Shown here in pieces: positions 42,989 to 51,457 of a stretch of DNA of 64,000 nucleotides (position 1 is the first letter of the stretch; every line of letters begins with the position of its first letter). Both the position numbers and the translations under genes were made by a program. The stretch covers positions 556,692 to 620,691 of the forward strand of contig NC_020913.1 of the NCBI RefSeq assembly GCF_000300255.2, read 5' to 3'. The notes below the pieces were generated by a model. The model was given only the letters and a program-made list of their open reading frames with translations. It was not told the DNA's origin and did not search any database. Source of the DNA: Candidatus Methanomethylophilus alvi Mx1201 (lineage in GTDB: Archaea; Thermoplasmatota; Thermoplasmata; Methanomassiliicoccales; Methanomethylophilaceae).

Positions 42989-43391
42989 TAAATCTCGGAT
43001 ACCATTTTTCCATCGCATATACCCTCCTCCCGGTACTGGATCGAGGGCATGAGGGTGATCAATATCGACGATGACGAGGAGGATGAAGGGCCGGAACAGA
43101 GCGAGGGCACCACCGGATTGATGGGGAATCGCCCATAATACCCTCCCAAGCCTGTGAATGTCCCCAAGAGGAAGCCGAAAATCAGGGCAACTGTCCAATG
43201 ACGACGGTTCTAAATCGGTAATGATTTTCGCGCACCGCTCAAGTCCACCCGATCGCCAAGGAATCCTGAAAAATCGAAAACTCAATTGTCCAACTCAAGC
43301 TAAAAGCATACCCGATGACACTACGAATGACATAATAGAGCCAAGTAACAAAGAAGTTTCTAATTTTGCAGCTTCTAAAGTCTCAGAAAGA
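42989..43391. other. Remnant stretch with mixed composition
   Basis: About 400 bases. Positions 43030-43210 are GC-rich and host-like, and hold broken coding-like pieces such as RYWIEGMRVINIDDDEEDE before a stop at about 43139. The rest is AT-rich. No intact gene is present. It looks like the fragment of a resident or mobile gene interrupted by the island. Confidence 0.45.
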
Positions 43392-43403
43392 CTTTAGGTG
43401 CAG
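43392..43403. repeat. Direct repeat, copy R, flanking the AT-rich island
   Basis: CTTTAGGTGCAG repeats the sequence at 42066-42077, 1.3 kb away. A looser copy, TTTAAGTGCAAAACAA, follows at about 43413. Confidence 0.6.
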
Positions 43404-43780
43404 ATTTTCAATTTAAGTGCAAAACAAAATTTAGATACAAAGCCAATTTTCAACGAACCTTTAAATACAGCCTCACCCAATCTAACGCATTGGCGTCAAT
43501 ACGTCTACGGATGTGACAGATGTCCGACATATACGTCAGCGCCTTCGAGGACGGTCATGGACTGTCCGCGTCTAACCACTAACATCATCATAAACTTCTT
43601 CCTCCAAGGGGGACGGGAAACCGTCCCCGCATCTATCGGATGTGTTTTGTTATCGGTCGGTACGGGATCGGGCCCTAATGGTCCGCCGGCCGTCTTGTCA
43701 TGGCATCTGCAAATGTATGTCTGGCTATTGTTCTTTATCGAACATGTTCGCAAACTTTATTAAATCGGAGCCAGAGGGAT
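43404..43780. promoter_or_regulatory. Spacer with hairpin and palindrome before the zinc-ribbon gene
   Basis: No convincing gene. GGGGACGG-GAAA-CCGTCCCC is a GNRA-loop hairpin at 43609-43628. The perfect 12-base palindrome CGAACATGTTCG at 43739-43750 lies immediately upstream of TTTATTAAAT (about 43756-43765), the probable TATA box of the following gene, where a repressor could block TBP. Confidence 0.55.
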
Positions 43781-44257
43781 ATGGAAGTGATTTCTATGGG
43801 TAGCGGCGACTCCGTTAACGGGATGCCTTACGAAGGTCCGGTGACCGCAGGAAAGGTATACGTCTGTTCCAGGTGTTCCCATCGCTGGGTCGCACGCAAG
43901 AAAGGCGGTCTTCCGAAAAACTGTCCCAAGTGCAGATCCACGGTATGGATGAAGGATTACCACATCTGTAAATGCTATAGATGCAACCATAAGTGGGGAA
44001 CCGTCAACGAGGAGCCCAAGAGGTGTCCCAAATGCCATTCCACCAAATGGGCGGTCCCTGTCAAGACCGGGGAGTCTTCCCCCAGGGTGAGGTCGGTCTC
44101 CCGCAGCATGATCGGTCCCGACCTGATGAAGGAGGTCGTAAGGAGATATGCGGAGGGTGAGTCCTGTACCGCCATCGCCATAGCGACCGGTATAAGTTTC
44201 AGCGACGTCTACGCCATCGTGAAGAGCCACTATGCAGGGGACCACATCCTCGTCTGA
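43781..44257 (+). CDS. Double zinc-ribbon protein with C-terminal HTH
   Basis: A 158-aa protein with two zinc ribbons: CSRCSHRW...CPKC and CYRCNHKW...CPKC, each with a W after the first knuckle. The C-terminal 50 residues (EVVRRYAEGESCTAIAIATGISFSDVYAIVKSH) form a recognisable helix-turn-helix. It is a likely transcription factor. Start could be ATG 43781 or ATG 43796; the second has GTGATT upstream. A palindrome overlaps its promoter, which suggests self-regulation. Confidence 0.78.
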   Translation: MEVISMGSGDSVNGMPYEGPVTAGKVYVCSRCSHRWVARKKGGLPKNCPKCRSTVWMKDYHICKCYRCNHKWGTVNEEPKRCPKCHSTKWAVPVKTGESSPRVRSVSRSMIGPDLMKEVVRRYAEGESCTAIAIATGISFSDVYAIVKSHYAGDHILV

Positions 44258-44290
44258 GGGATTAATAACGGATACGTCCATCCCTGTGGC

Positions 44291-44836
44291 ATGAAACGTG
44301 CGCTGGTCGTCATCGACTATCAGAACGATTTCGTATCTGGCACATTGGGTTCGGAGGCCGCCCGCTCCATAGAGGGGGCGCTTTGTGCCCGTGTGAAGGA
44401 AGCAATATCCGATGGATATGACGTGTTCTTCACCCGTGATACCCATGACTCCGGATATCCGGACACCAACGAGGGCTCCCACATCCCTGTGACGCATTGC
44501 ATCAGGGGTACCTACGGCTGGGAGATCCACGGGAGCCTCAGGGATCTTTCCGAAACGTGCACCGTCATCGATAAGCCGACATTCGGGTCGGAGAAGCTGG
44601 CACATGTCCTTTCCGACGGAGGGTACGGGGAGGTCGAGCTGTGCGGGGTCGCCACCAACATATGCGTGATAGTCAACGCGGCCCTCATACGTACGGCTCT
44701 TCCGGAGGCCGACATCCTTGTCGACCCCAGGTTGGTGGCCAGTTATGACGACTCTCTCGGTCGTGCCGCCCTCGAGGTCATGAAAGGATTCTGCATCGAT
44801 GTTCTCGAGAGGTCCCGAGCGGGTTCCGGATCATGA
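44291..44836 (+). CDS. Isochorismatase-family hydrolase, nicotinamidase-like
   Basis: A 181-aa cysteine hydrolase. The N-terminal VVIDYQNDFVSGTL carries the catalytic Asp, TFGSEKLAHVL a helix near the Lys, and GVATNICVIVNA the nucleophile Cys125. Size and the DTHDSGYPDTNEG segment with CIRGTYGWEIH recall nicotinamidases, though the usual metal-binding D-x-H is not certain. Nicotinamide salvage is the best guess. The last 6 bases overlap the convergent MFS gene. Confidence 0.82.
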   Translation: MKRALVVIDYQNDFVSGTLGSEAARSIEGALCARVKEAISDGYDVFFTRDTHDSGYPDTNEGSHIPVTHCIRGTYGWEIHGSLRDLSETCTVIDKPTFGSEKLAHVLSDGGYGEVELCGVATNICVIVNAALIRTALPEADILVDPRLVASYDDSLGRAALEVMKGFCIDVLERSRAGSGS

Positions 44837-46048
44837 CCCGTCGGTCCCATCCCCCATGCCGACCTTCCTCTTGGCGGCCATGAGACCGGCCATCATCAGC
44901 AGCGGGAACACCACGGCTATCGCGAGCCCTATCTTCAGGTCGTCTCCGAAGGCCTCGGCCACGAATCCGACCACCGTTGGTCCTCCGGCGCATCCTATGT
45001 CCCCTGCCAGGGACAGGAGGGCGTACATGGCCGTCCCGCCCGCCGGTATGGCCGTACCTGCTATGTGGAACGTCCCGGGCCAGAATATCCCCACGGAGAA
45101 TCCGCATACGGCGCATCCGAGGAGGGCGAACGCAGGCCAGGGGGAGAAGGCCGCCATGGCGAAGCATGCGGTGCACAGGACGGCGCTTCCGATCATCATC
45201 CTCCAGAGGTCTATCCTTCCATTCCATTTTCCGTAAAGCGTCCTCGCCGCACCCATGCATACTGCGAACGCGCACAGTCCCGACAGGTCCCCCACGGTCT
45301 TGCTCACCCCGAGGGCGGATTCCGCGAATGCCGACGCCCACTGGCTCATCGCATGTTCGCAGGCTCCGGAGCAGACCATCAGGACGATGAACAGCCAGAA
45401 GAGCGGCTGCGACGTCAGGGACCTGTAGGACATCCTCTTCCTTTCCGGATGCGCCCCCGGCTCGTCTATCGGTACGAGCATGAAGTAGAGCATGTTGGCC
45501 GCCGGGACCGCCGCCCACAGAAGTGCCAGGAGTCTCCAGTCCTTCGTACCGAACGCCGCGAAGAACAGGGTGGAGGCGAGGACGACGACCACCTGACCCC
45601 AGCAGAACATGGAATGGACCATGGACAGGGCCCCTCCTCTGCTGTCCTTAGAGCACGACACGATTATGGGGTTTACGAGGATCTGGGACAATCCTCCCCC
45701 GGATGCGTATACGACCACGGAGACCAGCAGGCCGACGTACGGATCCGGCATGATGTCCGCCAGGAACGCCATGCAGACGAGCCCTGCCGCCATCACCGCA
45801 TGGGACAGCACCATGGTGGTCCTGTACCCCAGTCTCCTGACGATCGGGTCGCATACGAGGTCGAACAGGAGCTGTACGGAGAAGTTCACGGTGGTGAGGA
45901 GGGTTATCCTCTCCAGAGAAAGCGAGAATTCGTCCGAGAACGTGATGAACAGGAGCGGGGCGAACGTGACGATGATCGCCTGGATCACGTAGGCGGTGTA
46001 ACATGCCCTCACCGTGTGTCTCTCGTCCGTCCTTATGTTCCCGAACAT
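44831..46048 (-). CDS. MFS transporter
   Basis: A 405-aa permease with about 12 helices. Visible features: PLLFITFSDEFSLSLERI, FDLVCDPIVRRLGYRTTMV as the loop 2-3 motif, and GGLSQILVNPIIVS. The organisation resembles the fucose/glucose-permease-like branch of MFS. No substrate can be assigned. ATG 46048 begins MFGNIRTDERHTV, and longer frames upstream are not credible. It overlaps the convergent hydrolase gene by 6 bases. Confidence 0.86.
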   Translation of the reverse strand: MFGNIRTDERHTVRACYTAYVIQAIIVTFAPLLFITFSDEFSLSLERITLLTTVNFSVQLLFDLVCDPIVRRLGYRTTMVLSHAVMAAGLVCMAFLADIMPDPYVGLLVSVVVYASGGGLSQILVNPIIVSCSKDSRGGALSMVHSMFCWGQVVVVLASTLFFAAFGTKDWRLLALLWAAVPAANMLYFMLVPIDEPGAHPERKRMSYRSLTSQPLFWLFIVLMVCSGACEHAMSQWASAFAESALGVSKTVGDLSGLCAFAVCMGAARTLYGKWNGRIDLWRMMIGSAVLCTACFAMAAFSPWPAFALLGCAVCGFSVGIFWPGTFHIAGTAIPAGGTAMYALLSLAGDIGCAGGPTVVGFVAEAFGDDLKIGLAIAVVFPLLMMAGLMAAKRKVGMGDGTDGS

Positions 46049-46153
46049 CGTAAGACCCGCATCCGGACGCCCCGTTATAAAGGGATTCATGACGTCCCGG
46101 AGGACGTGTCCAGCATCTTTATCTACAACCTCCTGATAGACTGGAATCCGCAC

Positions 46154-46417
46154 ATGACAGACGAAAGGTACGGTAAATGCGACGTATGCAGGTACTGTGT
46201 CCACTCGGACGAAGACTGGGCCTGCATGATAAACAACAAGGTAGTGAGTGCCAAACAATCATGTCCCAGATACCGTCCGGGATGCTGCGAGAACTGTTCC
46301 CATGCCACCATAGAGTTCGGGAACGCCGTATGCGGCATCACGAAGCAGCCCACCGACATCCTGAACGTCTGCGATAAGTACGACCCCTGCGGAAGGCTCT
46401 CCCTGAACGATCAGTAA
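46154..46417 (+). CDS. Small cysteine-rich protein, 87 aa
   Basis: Unrecognised. It has 11 cysteines, arranged CDVCRYC, WAC, SC, GCCENC, VC, VC, DPC. The spacing suggests two metal-binding modules rather than disulfide knots, because no signal peptide is present. The start ATG 46154 has no clear ribosome site. It ends in TAA and overlaps the convergent DUF5685 gene by 7 bases. A link to the adjacent candidate RiPP locus is possible but unproven. Confidence 0.65.
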   Translation: MTDERYGKCDVCRYCVHSDEDWACMINNKVVSAKQSCPRYRPGCCENCSHATIEFGNAVCGITKQPTDILNVCDKYDPCGRLSLNDQ

Positions 46418-47325
46418 GTGGATGTCCTTTTCTTCCTCAGGTCCAGGGCGTTCTTCACGCTCATCTTGGCCGCGCTCCTTCCCGCCACGGCGTTCTTGGC
46501 CGATTCCGGTACGCCGAGATACACGATGTTGTCCGTGACGCCCGTCATGGACCTCATGTGTCTTCTCACCGCGGAATAATCCCTCTGCAGGTCACCGATC
46601 ACCCCGTTCACCAGACCCGTCAGCCCGTAGAGGTTCTTCCTCACGTACTCGTCGCGGTTTCTGAAGTCCGTGCACTCCTGCAGGAACGGGTTGTAGGTCC
46701 CGTCCATGAAGTCGTCCTCCAGGTCGTCTATGGCGTCCATCACGTAGACGGCGGCGGTGAGGTCGGTGAACAGGGACCTGAGTTCCGGGAAGTCCGAATC
46801 GCCGGCTATGTCGCTGAGGGGCTCCGTCAGGGCCTTTCCGAACTCCTTCCCCATCCTTACGGCGTCGCTGCACCCGTCCAGTTCCATGTCGCGGAGACGC
46901 CCGAACCCCCTGCCTACGATCCCGTCGTATTCCGGATACATCGACTCCGCCTTGGATATCGCCCTTCCGAGCGTCAGGTCTATCAGGTCGGTCTTGACGG
47001 ACGGTTTGTCGGTCCTGTCGTCCACCAGCTCCCATTTCGTGAGGAGGACGGTGTATGCGGCCATCTTCCGGAAGATGTCCGAGTCCGCCTTCGGTCCGCG
47101 GAATACGCACCGGACGGATTTGGGGGTTCCTTCGAACTCCTGTACATCCCCGGCCACGGCGTTGAGGACGATGGTATTGAATGTCATGTCGTAGTTGACC
47201 GTCGCCGTACTGACCAGACCGAAACCGGCCTTCAGCTGATGGCAGGTCTCGCAGTAGTATTTCTGGTACGCAGCACGTTCCGGGGACGGCATGCGCGAGT
47301 ATAACGGGACGGTGTAACCGAACAT
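46411..47325 (-). CDS. DUF5685 family protein
   Basis: A 304-aa protein beginning MFGYTVPLYSRMPSPERAAYQKYYCETCHQL, the characteristic DUF5685 start (MFGY, then Y-x-x-x-Y-C-x-x-C). The rest is helical with DAIDDLEDDFMDG, an Asp-rich helix reminiscent of isoprenoid synthase-like folds. Function is unknown. ATG 47325 was chosen from the family start; an ATG at 47346 would add seven residues. It diverges from the Cys-rich precursor and radical SAM genes across about 180 bases, so it may belong to that system. Confidence 0.8.
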   Translation of the reverse strand: MFGYTVPLYSRMPSPERAAYQKYYCETCHQLKAGFGLVSTATVNYDMTFNTIVLNAVAGDVQEFEGTPKSVRCVFRGPKADSDIFRKMAAYTVLLTKWELVDDRTDKPSVKTDLIDLTLGRAISKAESMYPEYDGIVGRGFGRLRDMELDGCSDAVRMGKEFGKALTEPLSDIAGDSDFPELRSLFTDLTAAVYVMDAIDDLEDDFMDGTYNPFLQECTDFRNRDEYVRKNLYGLTGLVNGVIGDLQRDYSAVRRHMRSMTGVTDNIVYLGVPESAKNAVAGRSAAKMSVKNALDLRKKRTSTY

Positions 47326-47421
47326 ATCGGGACGTCTATCGCACATGCTACTTAAATCATCGACGTGTAAGATTTGAATATTTTATCGATATTTATTCCT
47401 GTACTCCCGTCGCATATATTT

Positions 47422-47456
47422 TTATTTATAAAGGGGGACAAAACCATTTTAATAGA
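47422..47456 (+). promoter_or_regulatory. Promoter of the precursor/maturase pair
   Basis: TTATTTATAAAG (47422-47433) and TTTTAATAG (about 47447-47455) are two TATA-like elements 50-80 bases before ATG 47505. GGGTGAG just before the ATG is a good ribosome site. Confidence 0.55.
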
Positions 47457-47504
47457 CGGAACCATTACGCAGACTATCTAGCCAGCAATTGGCAGGGTGA
47501 GTTA

Positions 47505-47798
47505 ATGTCACAGTCTGTCGAAGATCTAATCGCTTCCTACACTAGCCAGTCGCCCCTCGCCTTTACCGTCATGGCCATCCAGACCGGCGAAGAGGAGAAA
47601 AAAGACTACAATGCACCTAAGAACGCCGAGCAGAACCACGGGGACGCCAAGTGCGAGTACCCCTGTTGCAGCGAGAGGGGATACTGTGCGACCCCTGCAC
47701 AGCACGCCGCCTGCATAGGTCTGATCGTAGTATGCTGCATGTGCTGCTGCTATGTAACAGACGGGTTCAACGGTATTTGGACCTGGTGGCCCTTCTGA
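47505..47798 (+). CDS. Candidate RiPP precursor, Cys-rich, 97 aa
   Basis: A 97-aa peptide made of a leader-like N-terminal half (MSQSVEDLIASYTSQSPLAF) with no cysteine, followed by a core with ten cysteines at 50, 54, 55, 61, 70, 77, 78, 80, 81 and 82 and an aromatic tail GIWTWWPF. The dense CC-x-CCC cluster and short length fit a ribosomally made, post-translationally modified peptide. It lies 20 bases before a radical SAM/SPASM gene. It does not match any precursor family I know. A metal-binding membrane peptide is the alternative, because residues 71-82 are hydrophobic. Confidence 0.7.
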   Translation: MSQSVEDLIASYTSQSPLAFTVMAIQTGEEEKKDYNAPKNAEQNHGDAKCEYPCCSERGYCATPAQHAACIGLIVVCCMCCCYVTDGFNGIWTWWPF

Positions 47799-47818
47799 TC
47801 TGAAGAACCGGCTACACC

Positions 47819-48958
47819 ATGAGCCGCTTCCTTTCGGTCATAATAAAACCCACCCTTGCCTGCAACATGGGGTGCAGGCATTGCTATCACACCCCCGAGG
47901 AGAGATCCTCGGGAGGTAGGATCTCTTTTGAAAGGTTGGAGAAGTTATTCCGTCTTGTATCCGAGGAGTACGACGGAGCATGGTTCATATGGCACGGCGG
48001 GGAGCCCCTTACGCTCCCGTTCTCTTTCTTCAAGAAAGCCATAGAACTCCAGGAGAAGTATTTCGGCACGGGTAAGGTGGGAAACACCATCCAGACCAAC
48101 GGTCTCGCCTTGGATAACAGGATGGTGAAGTTCTGTAAGGAGAAGATGATAAACATCGGTATCTCCCACGAAGGTCCGTGTGCCGACATCCTGAGGCATG
48201 ACGGCCGCAGGATAGAGGACCTCATCGTCGGTCTGAGCGACAAGGAGAGGGCATTCGCCGTCAGCGCCACCATCTCCAAGGAGAGCCAGTCGAGACAGGC
48301 CGAGATCTACGATCATTTCAACGGGATAGGGGCGTCCATCAGCATGGTCCCGGTCATCCCGGCAGGATGCGCCGCGAAGAACCCCGGACTCGTCCCCGAT
48401 CCGGACGAGTATATACGCGGCAGCATAGAGGTCTTCGACAAGTGGTTCAACGACCCGGACGCTAGGATACCTCTCGCTCCCCATTATCTGTACGTCCTCA
48501 CGGCCCTCGGAGACCCGCAGCCGTCCGACTGCGCCCACACCTCATGTCTTACCAAATGGGTCTGCATCTATCCCAACGGCGACCTGTATCCCTGTGCCAA
48601 GGCCTGTCCGGAGGAGTTCCGCATGTGCAGCATCGACGGGATATCGCACATGTCGGACGCATTCCGTACGGACGGGTTCGCGAGGATGCTCAAGGGCTCC
48701 ATAGAGAGGAGGGCCAAGTGCCAGTCCTGCGATATCTACGACTACTGTCAGGGCGGCTGCAGCATCGATGCGTATTATCAGTGCGGTATAGGGAACCGCG
48801 ACGGGGACTCCTGCCGCATATACCGCGACGTGTTCCGTCACGTGAAGAAAGAGGTCGATGCGGTCATATCGGAGAAGAAGGACCTCTCCAGACTCAATCC
48901 GATGGTGAGGGACGCCATACTCGGTAAGCTCGTCAACCCCATGATAAACGGGGTATGA
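47819..48958 (+). CDS. Radical SAM/SPASM peptide maturase
   Basis: A 379-aa radical SAM enzyme. The SAM-cluster motif is C15-x3-C19-x2-C22 in LACNMGCRHCYH, followed by HGGEPL. The C-terminal SPASM domain has CLTKWVCIYPNGDLYPCAKAC and CQSCDIYDYCQGGCSIDAYYQC, which ligate auxiliary Fe-S clusters. Enzymes of this class install thioether or C-C bonds in peptides, or activate sulfatases. The GGC-x-ID ending is shared with both groups. Position 20 bases after the Cys-rich peptide strongly suggests that peptide is its substrate. No sulfatase is nearby. Confidence 0.85.
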   Translation: MSRFLSVIIKPTLACNMGCRHCYHTPEERSSGGRISFERLEKLFRLVSEEYDGAWFIWHGGEPLTLPFSFFKKAIELQEKYFGTGKVGNTIQTNGLALDNRMVKFCKEKMINIGISHEGPCADILRHDGRRIEDLIVGLSDKERAFAVSATISKESQSRQAEIYDHFNGIGASISMVPVIPAGCAAKNPGLVPDPDEYIRGSIEVFDKWFNDPDARIPLAPHYLYVLTALGDPQPSDCAHTSCLTKWVCIYPNGDLYPCAKACPEEFRMCSIDGISHMSDAFRTDGFARMLKGSIERRAKCQSCDIYDYCQGGCSIDAYYQCGIGNRDGDSCRIYRDVFRHVKKEVDAVISEKKDLSRLNPMVRDAILGKLVNPMINGV

Positions 48959-48996
48959 CTGCCTCCGGTATGGGTGTAAGGTGTTTCCGGGCCGGT

Positions 48997-49374
48997 TCAC
49001 TCCCTGACGCCTATGGCGCTGACCATTATCTTCACGCCTTTCGGCAGGGCCGCCACCTGGACGCAGGACCTGGCCGGGAAAGGCTGTCTGAAGTGCTCGG
49101 CATAGACGAGGTTGACCTTGCCGAAGTCCTCGATGTCGGTAAGGTAGACCGTCACCGAGACGGCCCCGTCCTCCTTCACGCCGGCGGCTTTCAGGACGGC
49201 CCATACGTTGCAGAGTGCCAGTTCGGTCTGCTTCTCGATGGTCTCCGGTATCTCCCCCGTCCTGGGGTCTACGGGTATCTCCCCCGCCGTGAAGACCATG
49301 TTCCCGGCTACGATCGCCTGGGAATACGGCCCTACGGCCATCGGGGCCTTGTCCGTGTTCACAGTATCCGTCAT
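48997..49374 (-). CDS. ridA: RidA family enamine/imine deaminase
   Basis: A 125-aa YjgF/YER057c/UK114 protein that hydrolyses reactive enamines such as 2-aminoacrylate. The signature PMAVGPYSQAIVAGNMVFTAGEIPVDP and the C-terminal RSCVQVAALPKGVKIMVSAI are intact, including the substrate-binding Arg of RSCVQV. It starts one base after the metA stop and shares a transcript with cysK and metA. PLP chemistry at cysteine and homoserine esters releases 2-aminoacrylate-type products, so the placement is sensible. Confidence 0.93.
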   Translation of the reverse strand: MTDTVNTDKAPMAVGPYSQAIVAGNMVFTAGEIPVDPRTGEIPETIEKQTELALCNVWAVLKAAGVKEDGAVSVTVYLTDIEDFGKVNLVYAEHFRQPFPARSCVQVAALPKGVKIMVSAIGVRE

Positions 49375-49375
49375 A

Positions 49376-50305
49376 TCACTCACTGTCCTTTCCGATCTCG
49401 TTGATGTCGTACGGCACCCTCTGGTACACATAGTAATTGAGCCAGTTGGTGAAGATCAGGTTGGCCGTGCTCCTCCAGTTCATGACCGGGTCCTTCGAGG
49501 GGTCGTCGTCCGGGAAGTAATGGTACGGTATGTGGGGGTTCATGCCCTTTCCCAGGTCCCTGTAGTATTCGTACGACAGGGTCTTGGCGTCGTACTCCAT
49601 GTGTCCTGTAACGAACACCTGTCCGGAATTCTCGCTTACGACTATCCCCACCCCGGCCTCGTCCGAGACGGCGATGATGTGGAGATGGGGGTTCCTTATG
49701 ATGTCCTCTGCCCTGACCTCGGTATGTCTCGAGTGGGGGAACCAGAAGATGTCGTCGCACCCTCTCAGGAGGGGGTCGTCCCTGACGATCGCCTTGTGGG
49801 CGAAGACCCCCGACATCTTGGACTCGAGGGGATATTTGGGGATGCCGTAGTGGTAGTTGAGTCCCGCCTGCGCCCCCCAGCATATGTGCAGGGTGGAGAA
49901 GACGTTCTTCTTCGACCATTCCATGATCTGGCACAGTTCGTCCCAATAGTCGACCTCCTCGAAGTCTATGTTCTCCACCGGGGCCCCTGTTATGATCATG
50001 CCGTCCCATTTCCTGCTCTTCACGTCGTCGAAGCGGTCGTAGAACCTGTCCAGGTACTCCTGGGACGTGTTCTTCGACACATGGGAGGACATCTGCAGGA
50101 GACGTACGTTGACCTGGAGGGGGCTGTTGGACAGGAGCCTCATTATCTGGATCTCCGTCTCCACCTTGGTGGGCATGAGGTTCAGTATCAGCAGGTCCAA
50201 CGGACGTATGTCCTGCGAGGCCGCGCGGTTCTCGCGCATGACGAACATGTTCTCGTTCTCGAGAACTGTCGCGGCCGGAAGGTCGTTCGGTACTTTTATC
50301 GGCAT
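49376..50305 (-). CDS. metA: Homoserine O-acetyltransferase MetA
   Basis: A 309-aa acyltransferase activating homoserine. The catalytic Cys142 is in HICWGAQAG, with the His/Glu pair further down (FVTGHMEYD). The residue that sets acyl specificity, position 111 in GAPVE, is Glu. In this family Glu111 favours acetyl-CoA, whereas Gly111 favours succinyl-CoA. That agrees with the O-acetylhomoserine sulfhydrylase gene metY at 14 kb. It lies 38 bases after cysK and one base before ridA. Confidence 0.93.
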   Translation of the reverse strand: MPIKVPNDLPAATVLENENMFVMRENRAASQDIRPLDLLILNLMPTKVETEIQIMRLLSNSPLQVNVRLLQMSSHVSKNTSQEYLDRFYDRFDDVKSRKWDGMIITGAPVENIDFEEVDYWDELCQIMEWSKKNVFSTLHICWGAQAGLNYHYGIPKYPLESKMSGVFAHKAIVRDDPLLRGCDDIFWFPHSRHTEVRAEDIIRNPHLHIIAVSDEAGVGIVVSENSGQVFVTGHMEYDAKTLSYEYYRDLGKGMNPHIPYHYFPDDDPSKDPVMNWRSTANLIFTNWLNYYVYQRVPYDINEIGKDSE

Positions 50306-50343
50306 ACGATGTCACTCCTGAGGATGTCCCGCATGGCGGGGTC

Positions 50344-51252
50344 TCAGTCGAAGATCCCCATGCTCACATACTTGTCGCCGCCGTCCGGCAGGATGGCGAC
50401 GATCTTCTTGCCGGGATTCTCTTTGGCGACCTCCAATGCCATGAAGACGTTGGCGCCTGCGGAGATCCCTGCGAATATGCCCTCCTCCCTGGCGAGGCGC
50501 TTGGTCGTGTCGATGGCATCCTGACCCTTCACGGTCCTGATCTCGGAGATGACGCTCCTGTCGAGGTTCTTGGGTACGAAGTTCGCTCCGATGCCCTGGA
50601 TCTTGTGGGGTCCTGCCTGTCCGGACGTCACGAGTGCGCTCTCGGCAGGCTCCACAGCTATCGTCTTGGCGTCCGACCCGGCGTCTTTCAGTGCCCAACC
50701 GATCCCGGAGATGGTCCCTCCGGTCCCGAATCCGGCCACCACATAGTCCACGTCGGGCAGGTCCGCAAGGATCTCCCTTCCGGTCGTGGATCTGTGGGCG
50801 AGGATGTTCGCGGGGTTGTCGAACTGTCCGAGGCTGATGGATCCCGGGGTGGCCTTCAGGAGCTCCTCGGTCTTGTCGAGGGTCCCCTTCATCCCGAGTT
50901 TTCCGGGGGTGAGGACGAGCTCCGCACCGTAGGCCTTCATGTACGCCTGCCTCTCCTTGGACATGGTGTCGGGCATGACGAGGACGCACCTGTATCCGCG
51001 GGCGGCCGATATCATGGCGATGGCGATGCCGGTGTTTCCGGAGGTGGGTTCGATGATGGTCCCTCCTTGTCTCAGGAGTCCCCTGGCCTCCGCATCGTTG
51101 ATCATGGAGAGGACGGCGCGGTCCTTTATGGATCCTCCGGGGTTCTTCCCCTCGATCTTCACGTATACCTCGCTTCCTGCGGGAGCGATCCTGTTGAGCC
51201 TTACGAGAGGCGTGTTGCCTATAGCCTCGGTGAGCGATCTGTATATTGCCAT
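50344..51252 (-). CDS. cysK: Cysteine synthase (O-acetylserine sulfhydrylase)
   Basis: A 302-aa PLP enzyme forming cysteine from O-acetylserine and sulfide. The PLP Lys43 is in NPGGSIKDRA, the TSGNTG loop is at about 70, the GTGGTISG phosphate loop is present, and the C-terminal LPDGGDKYVS fits CysK. ATG 51252 is favoured; an upstream in-frame start at 51270 would place the start within the promoter. TTTATATTG on the minus strand about 20-28 bases upstream is the TATA element. It is first in cysK-metA-ridA. Confidence 0.94.
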   Translation of the reverse strand: MAIYRSLTEAIGNTPLVRLNRIAPAGSEVYVKIEGKNPGGSIKDRAVLSMINDAEARGLLRQGGTIIEPTSGNTGIAIAMISAARGYRCVLVMPDTMSKERQAYMKAYGAELVLTPGKLGMKGTLDKTEELLKATPGSISLGQFDNPANILAHRSTTGREILADLPDVDYVVAGFGTGGTISGIGWALKDAGSDAKTIAVEPAESALVTSGQAGPHKIQGIGANFVPKNLDRSVISEIRTVKGQDAIDTTKRLAREEGIFAGISAGANVFMALEVAKENPGKKIVAILPDGGDKYVSMGIFD

Positions 51253-51310
51253 ATCTATAACGATTGACAATGCAATATAAATCTTAATTCATACCCAAAC
51301 TATCATTTTA

Positions 51311-51324
51311 ATTCATATATGAAT
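51311..51324. promoter_or_regulatory. Palindrome upstream of cysK
   Basis: ATTCATATATGAAT is a perfect 14-base palindrome just upstream of the cysK TATA element. It is a plausible operator for sulfur-responsive control. Confidence 0.4.
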
Positions 51325-51457
51325 ATTGAAGGGATTCTATTCTGGACGGGACGAAAATATTCCTATGTGATTCAGAACATGGTAGAGGATTATTCACTTA
51401 GTGCGGTCATCTATAGTTAATCGTTAACTTTAAGAGAGTATCCGTTTAGTGTGTATC

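Noticed and set aside
42956-43285. Minus-strand open frames over the GC-rich remnant
   Set aside because: Low-complexity serine-rich products without a start signal, reading antisense through the broken plus-strand pieces.
43398-43763. 121-aa open frame right of the AT-rich island
   Set aside because: It runs through a hairpin and a promoter palindrome, has mixed composition and resembles no protein family.
51253-51457. Replication origin in the AT-rich cysK/MFS spacer
   Set aside because: Only one palindrome and no repeated origin-box motifs, and no orc1/cdc6 gene is adjacent.
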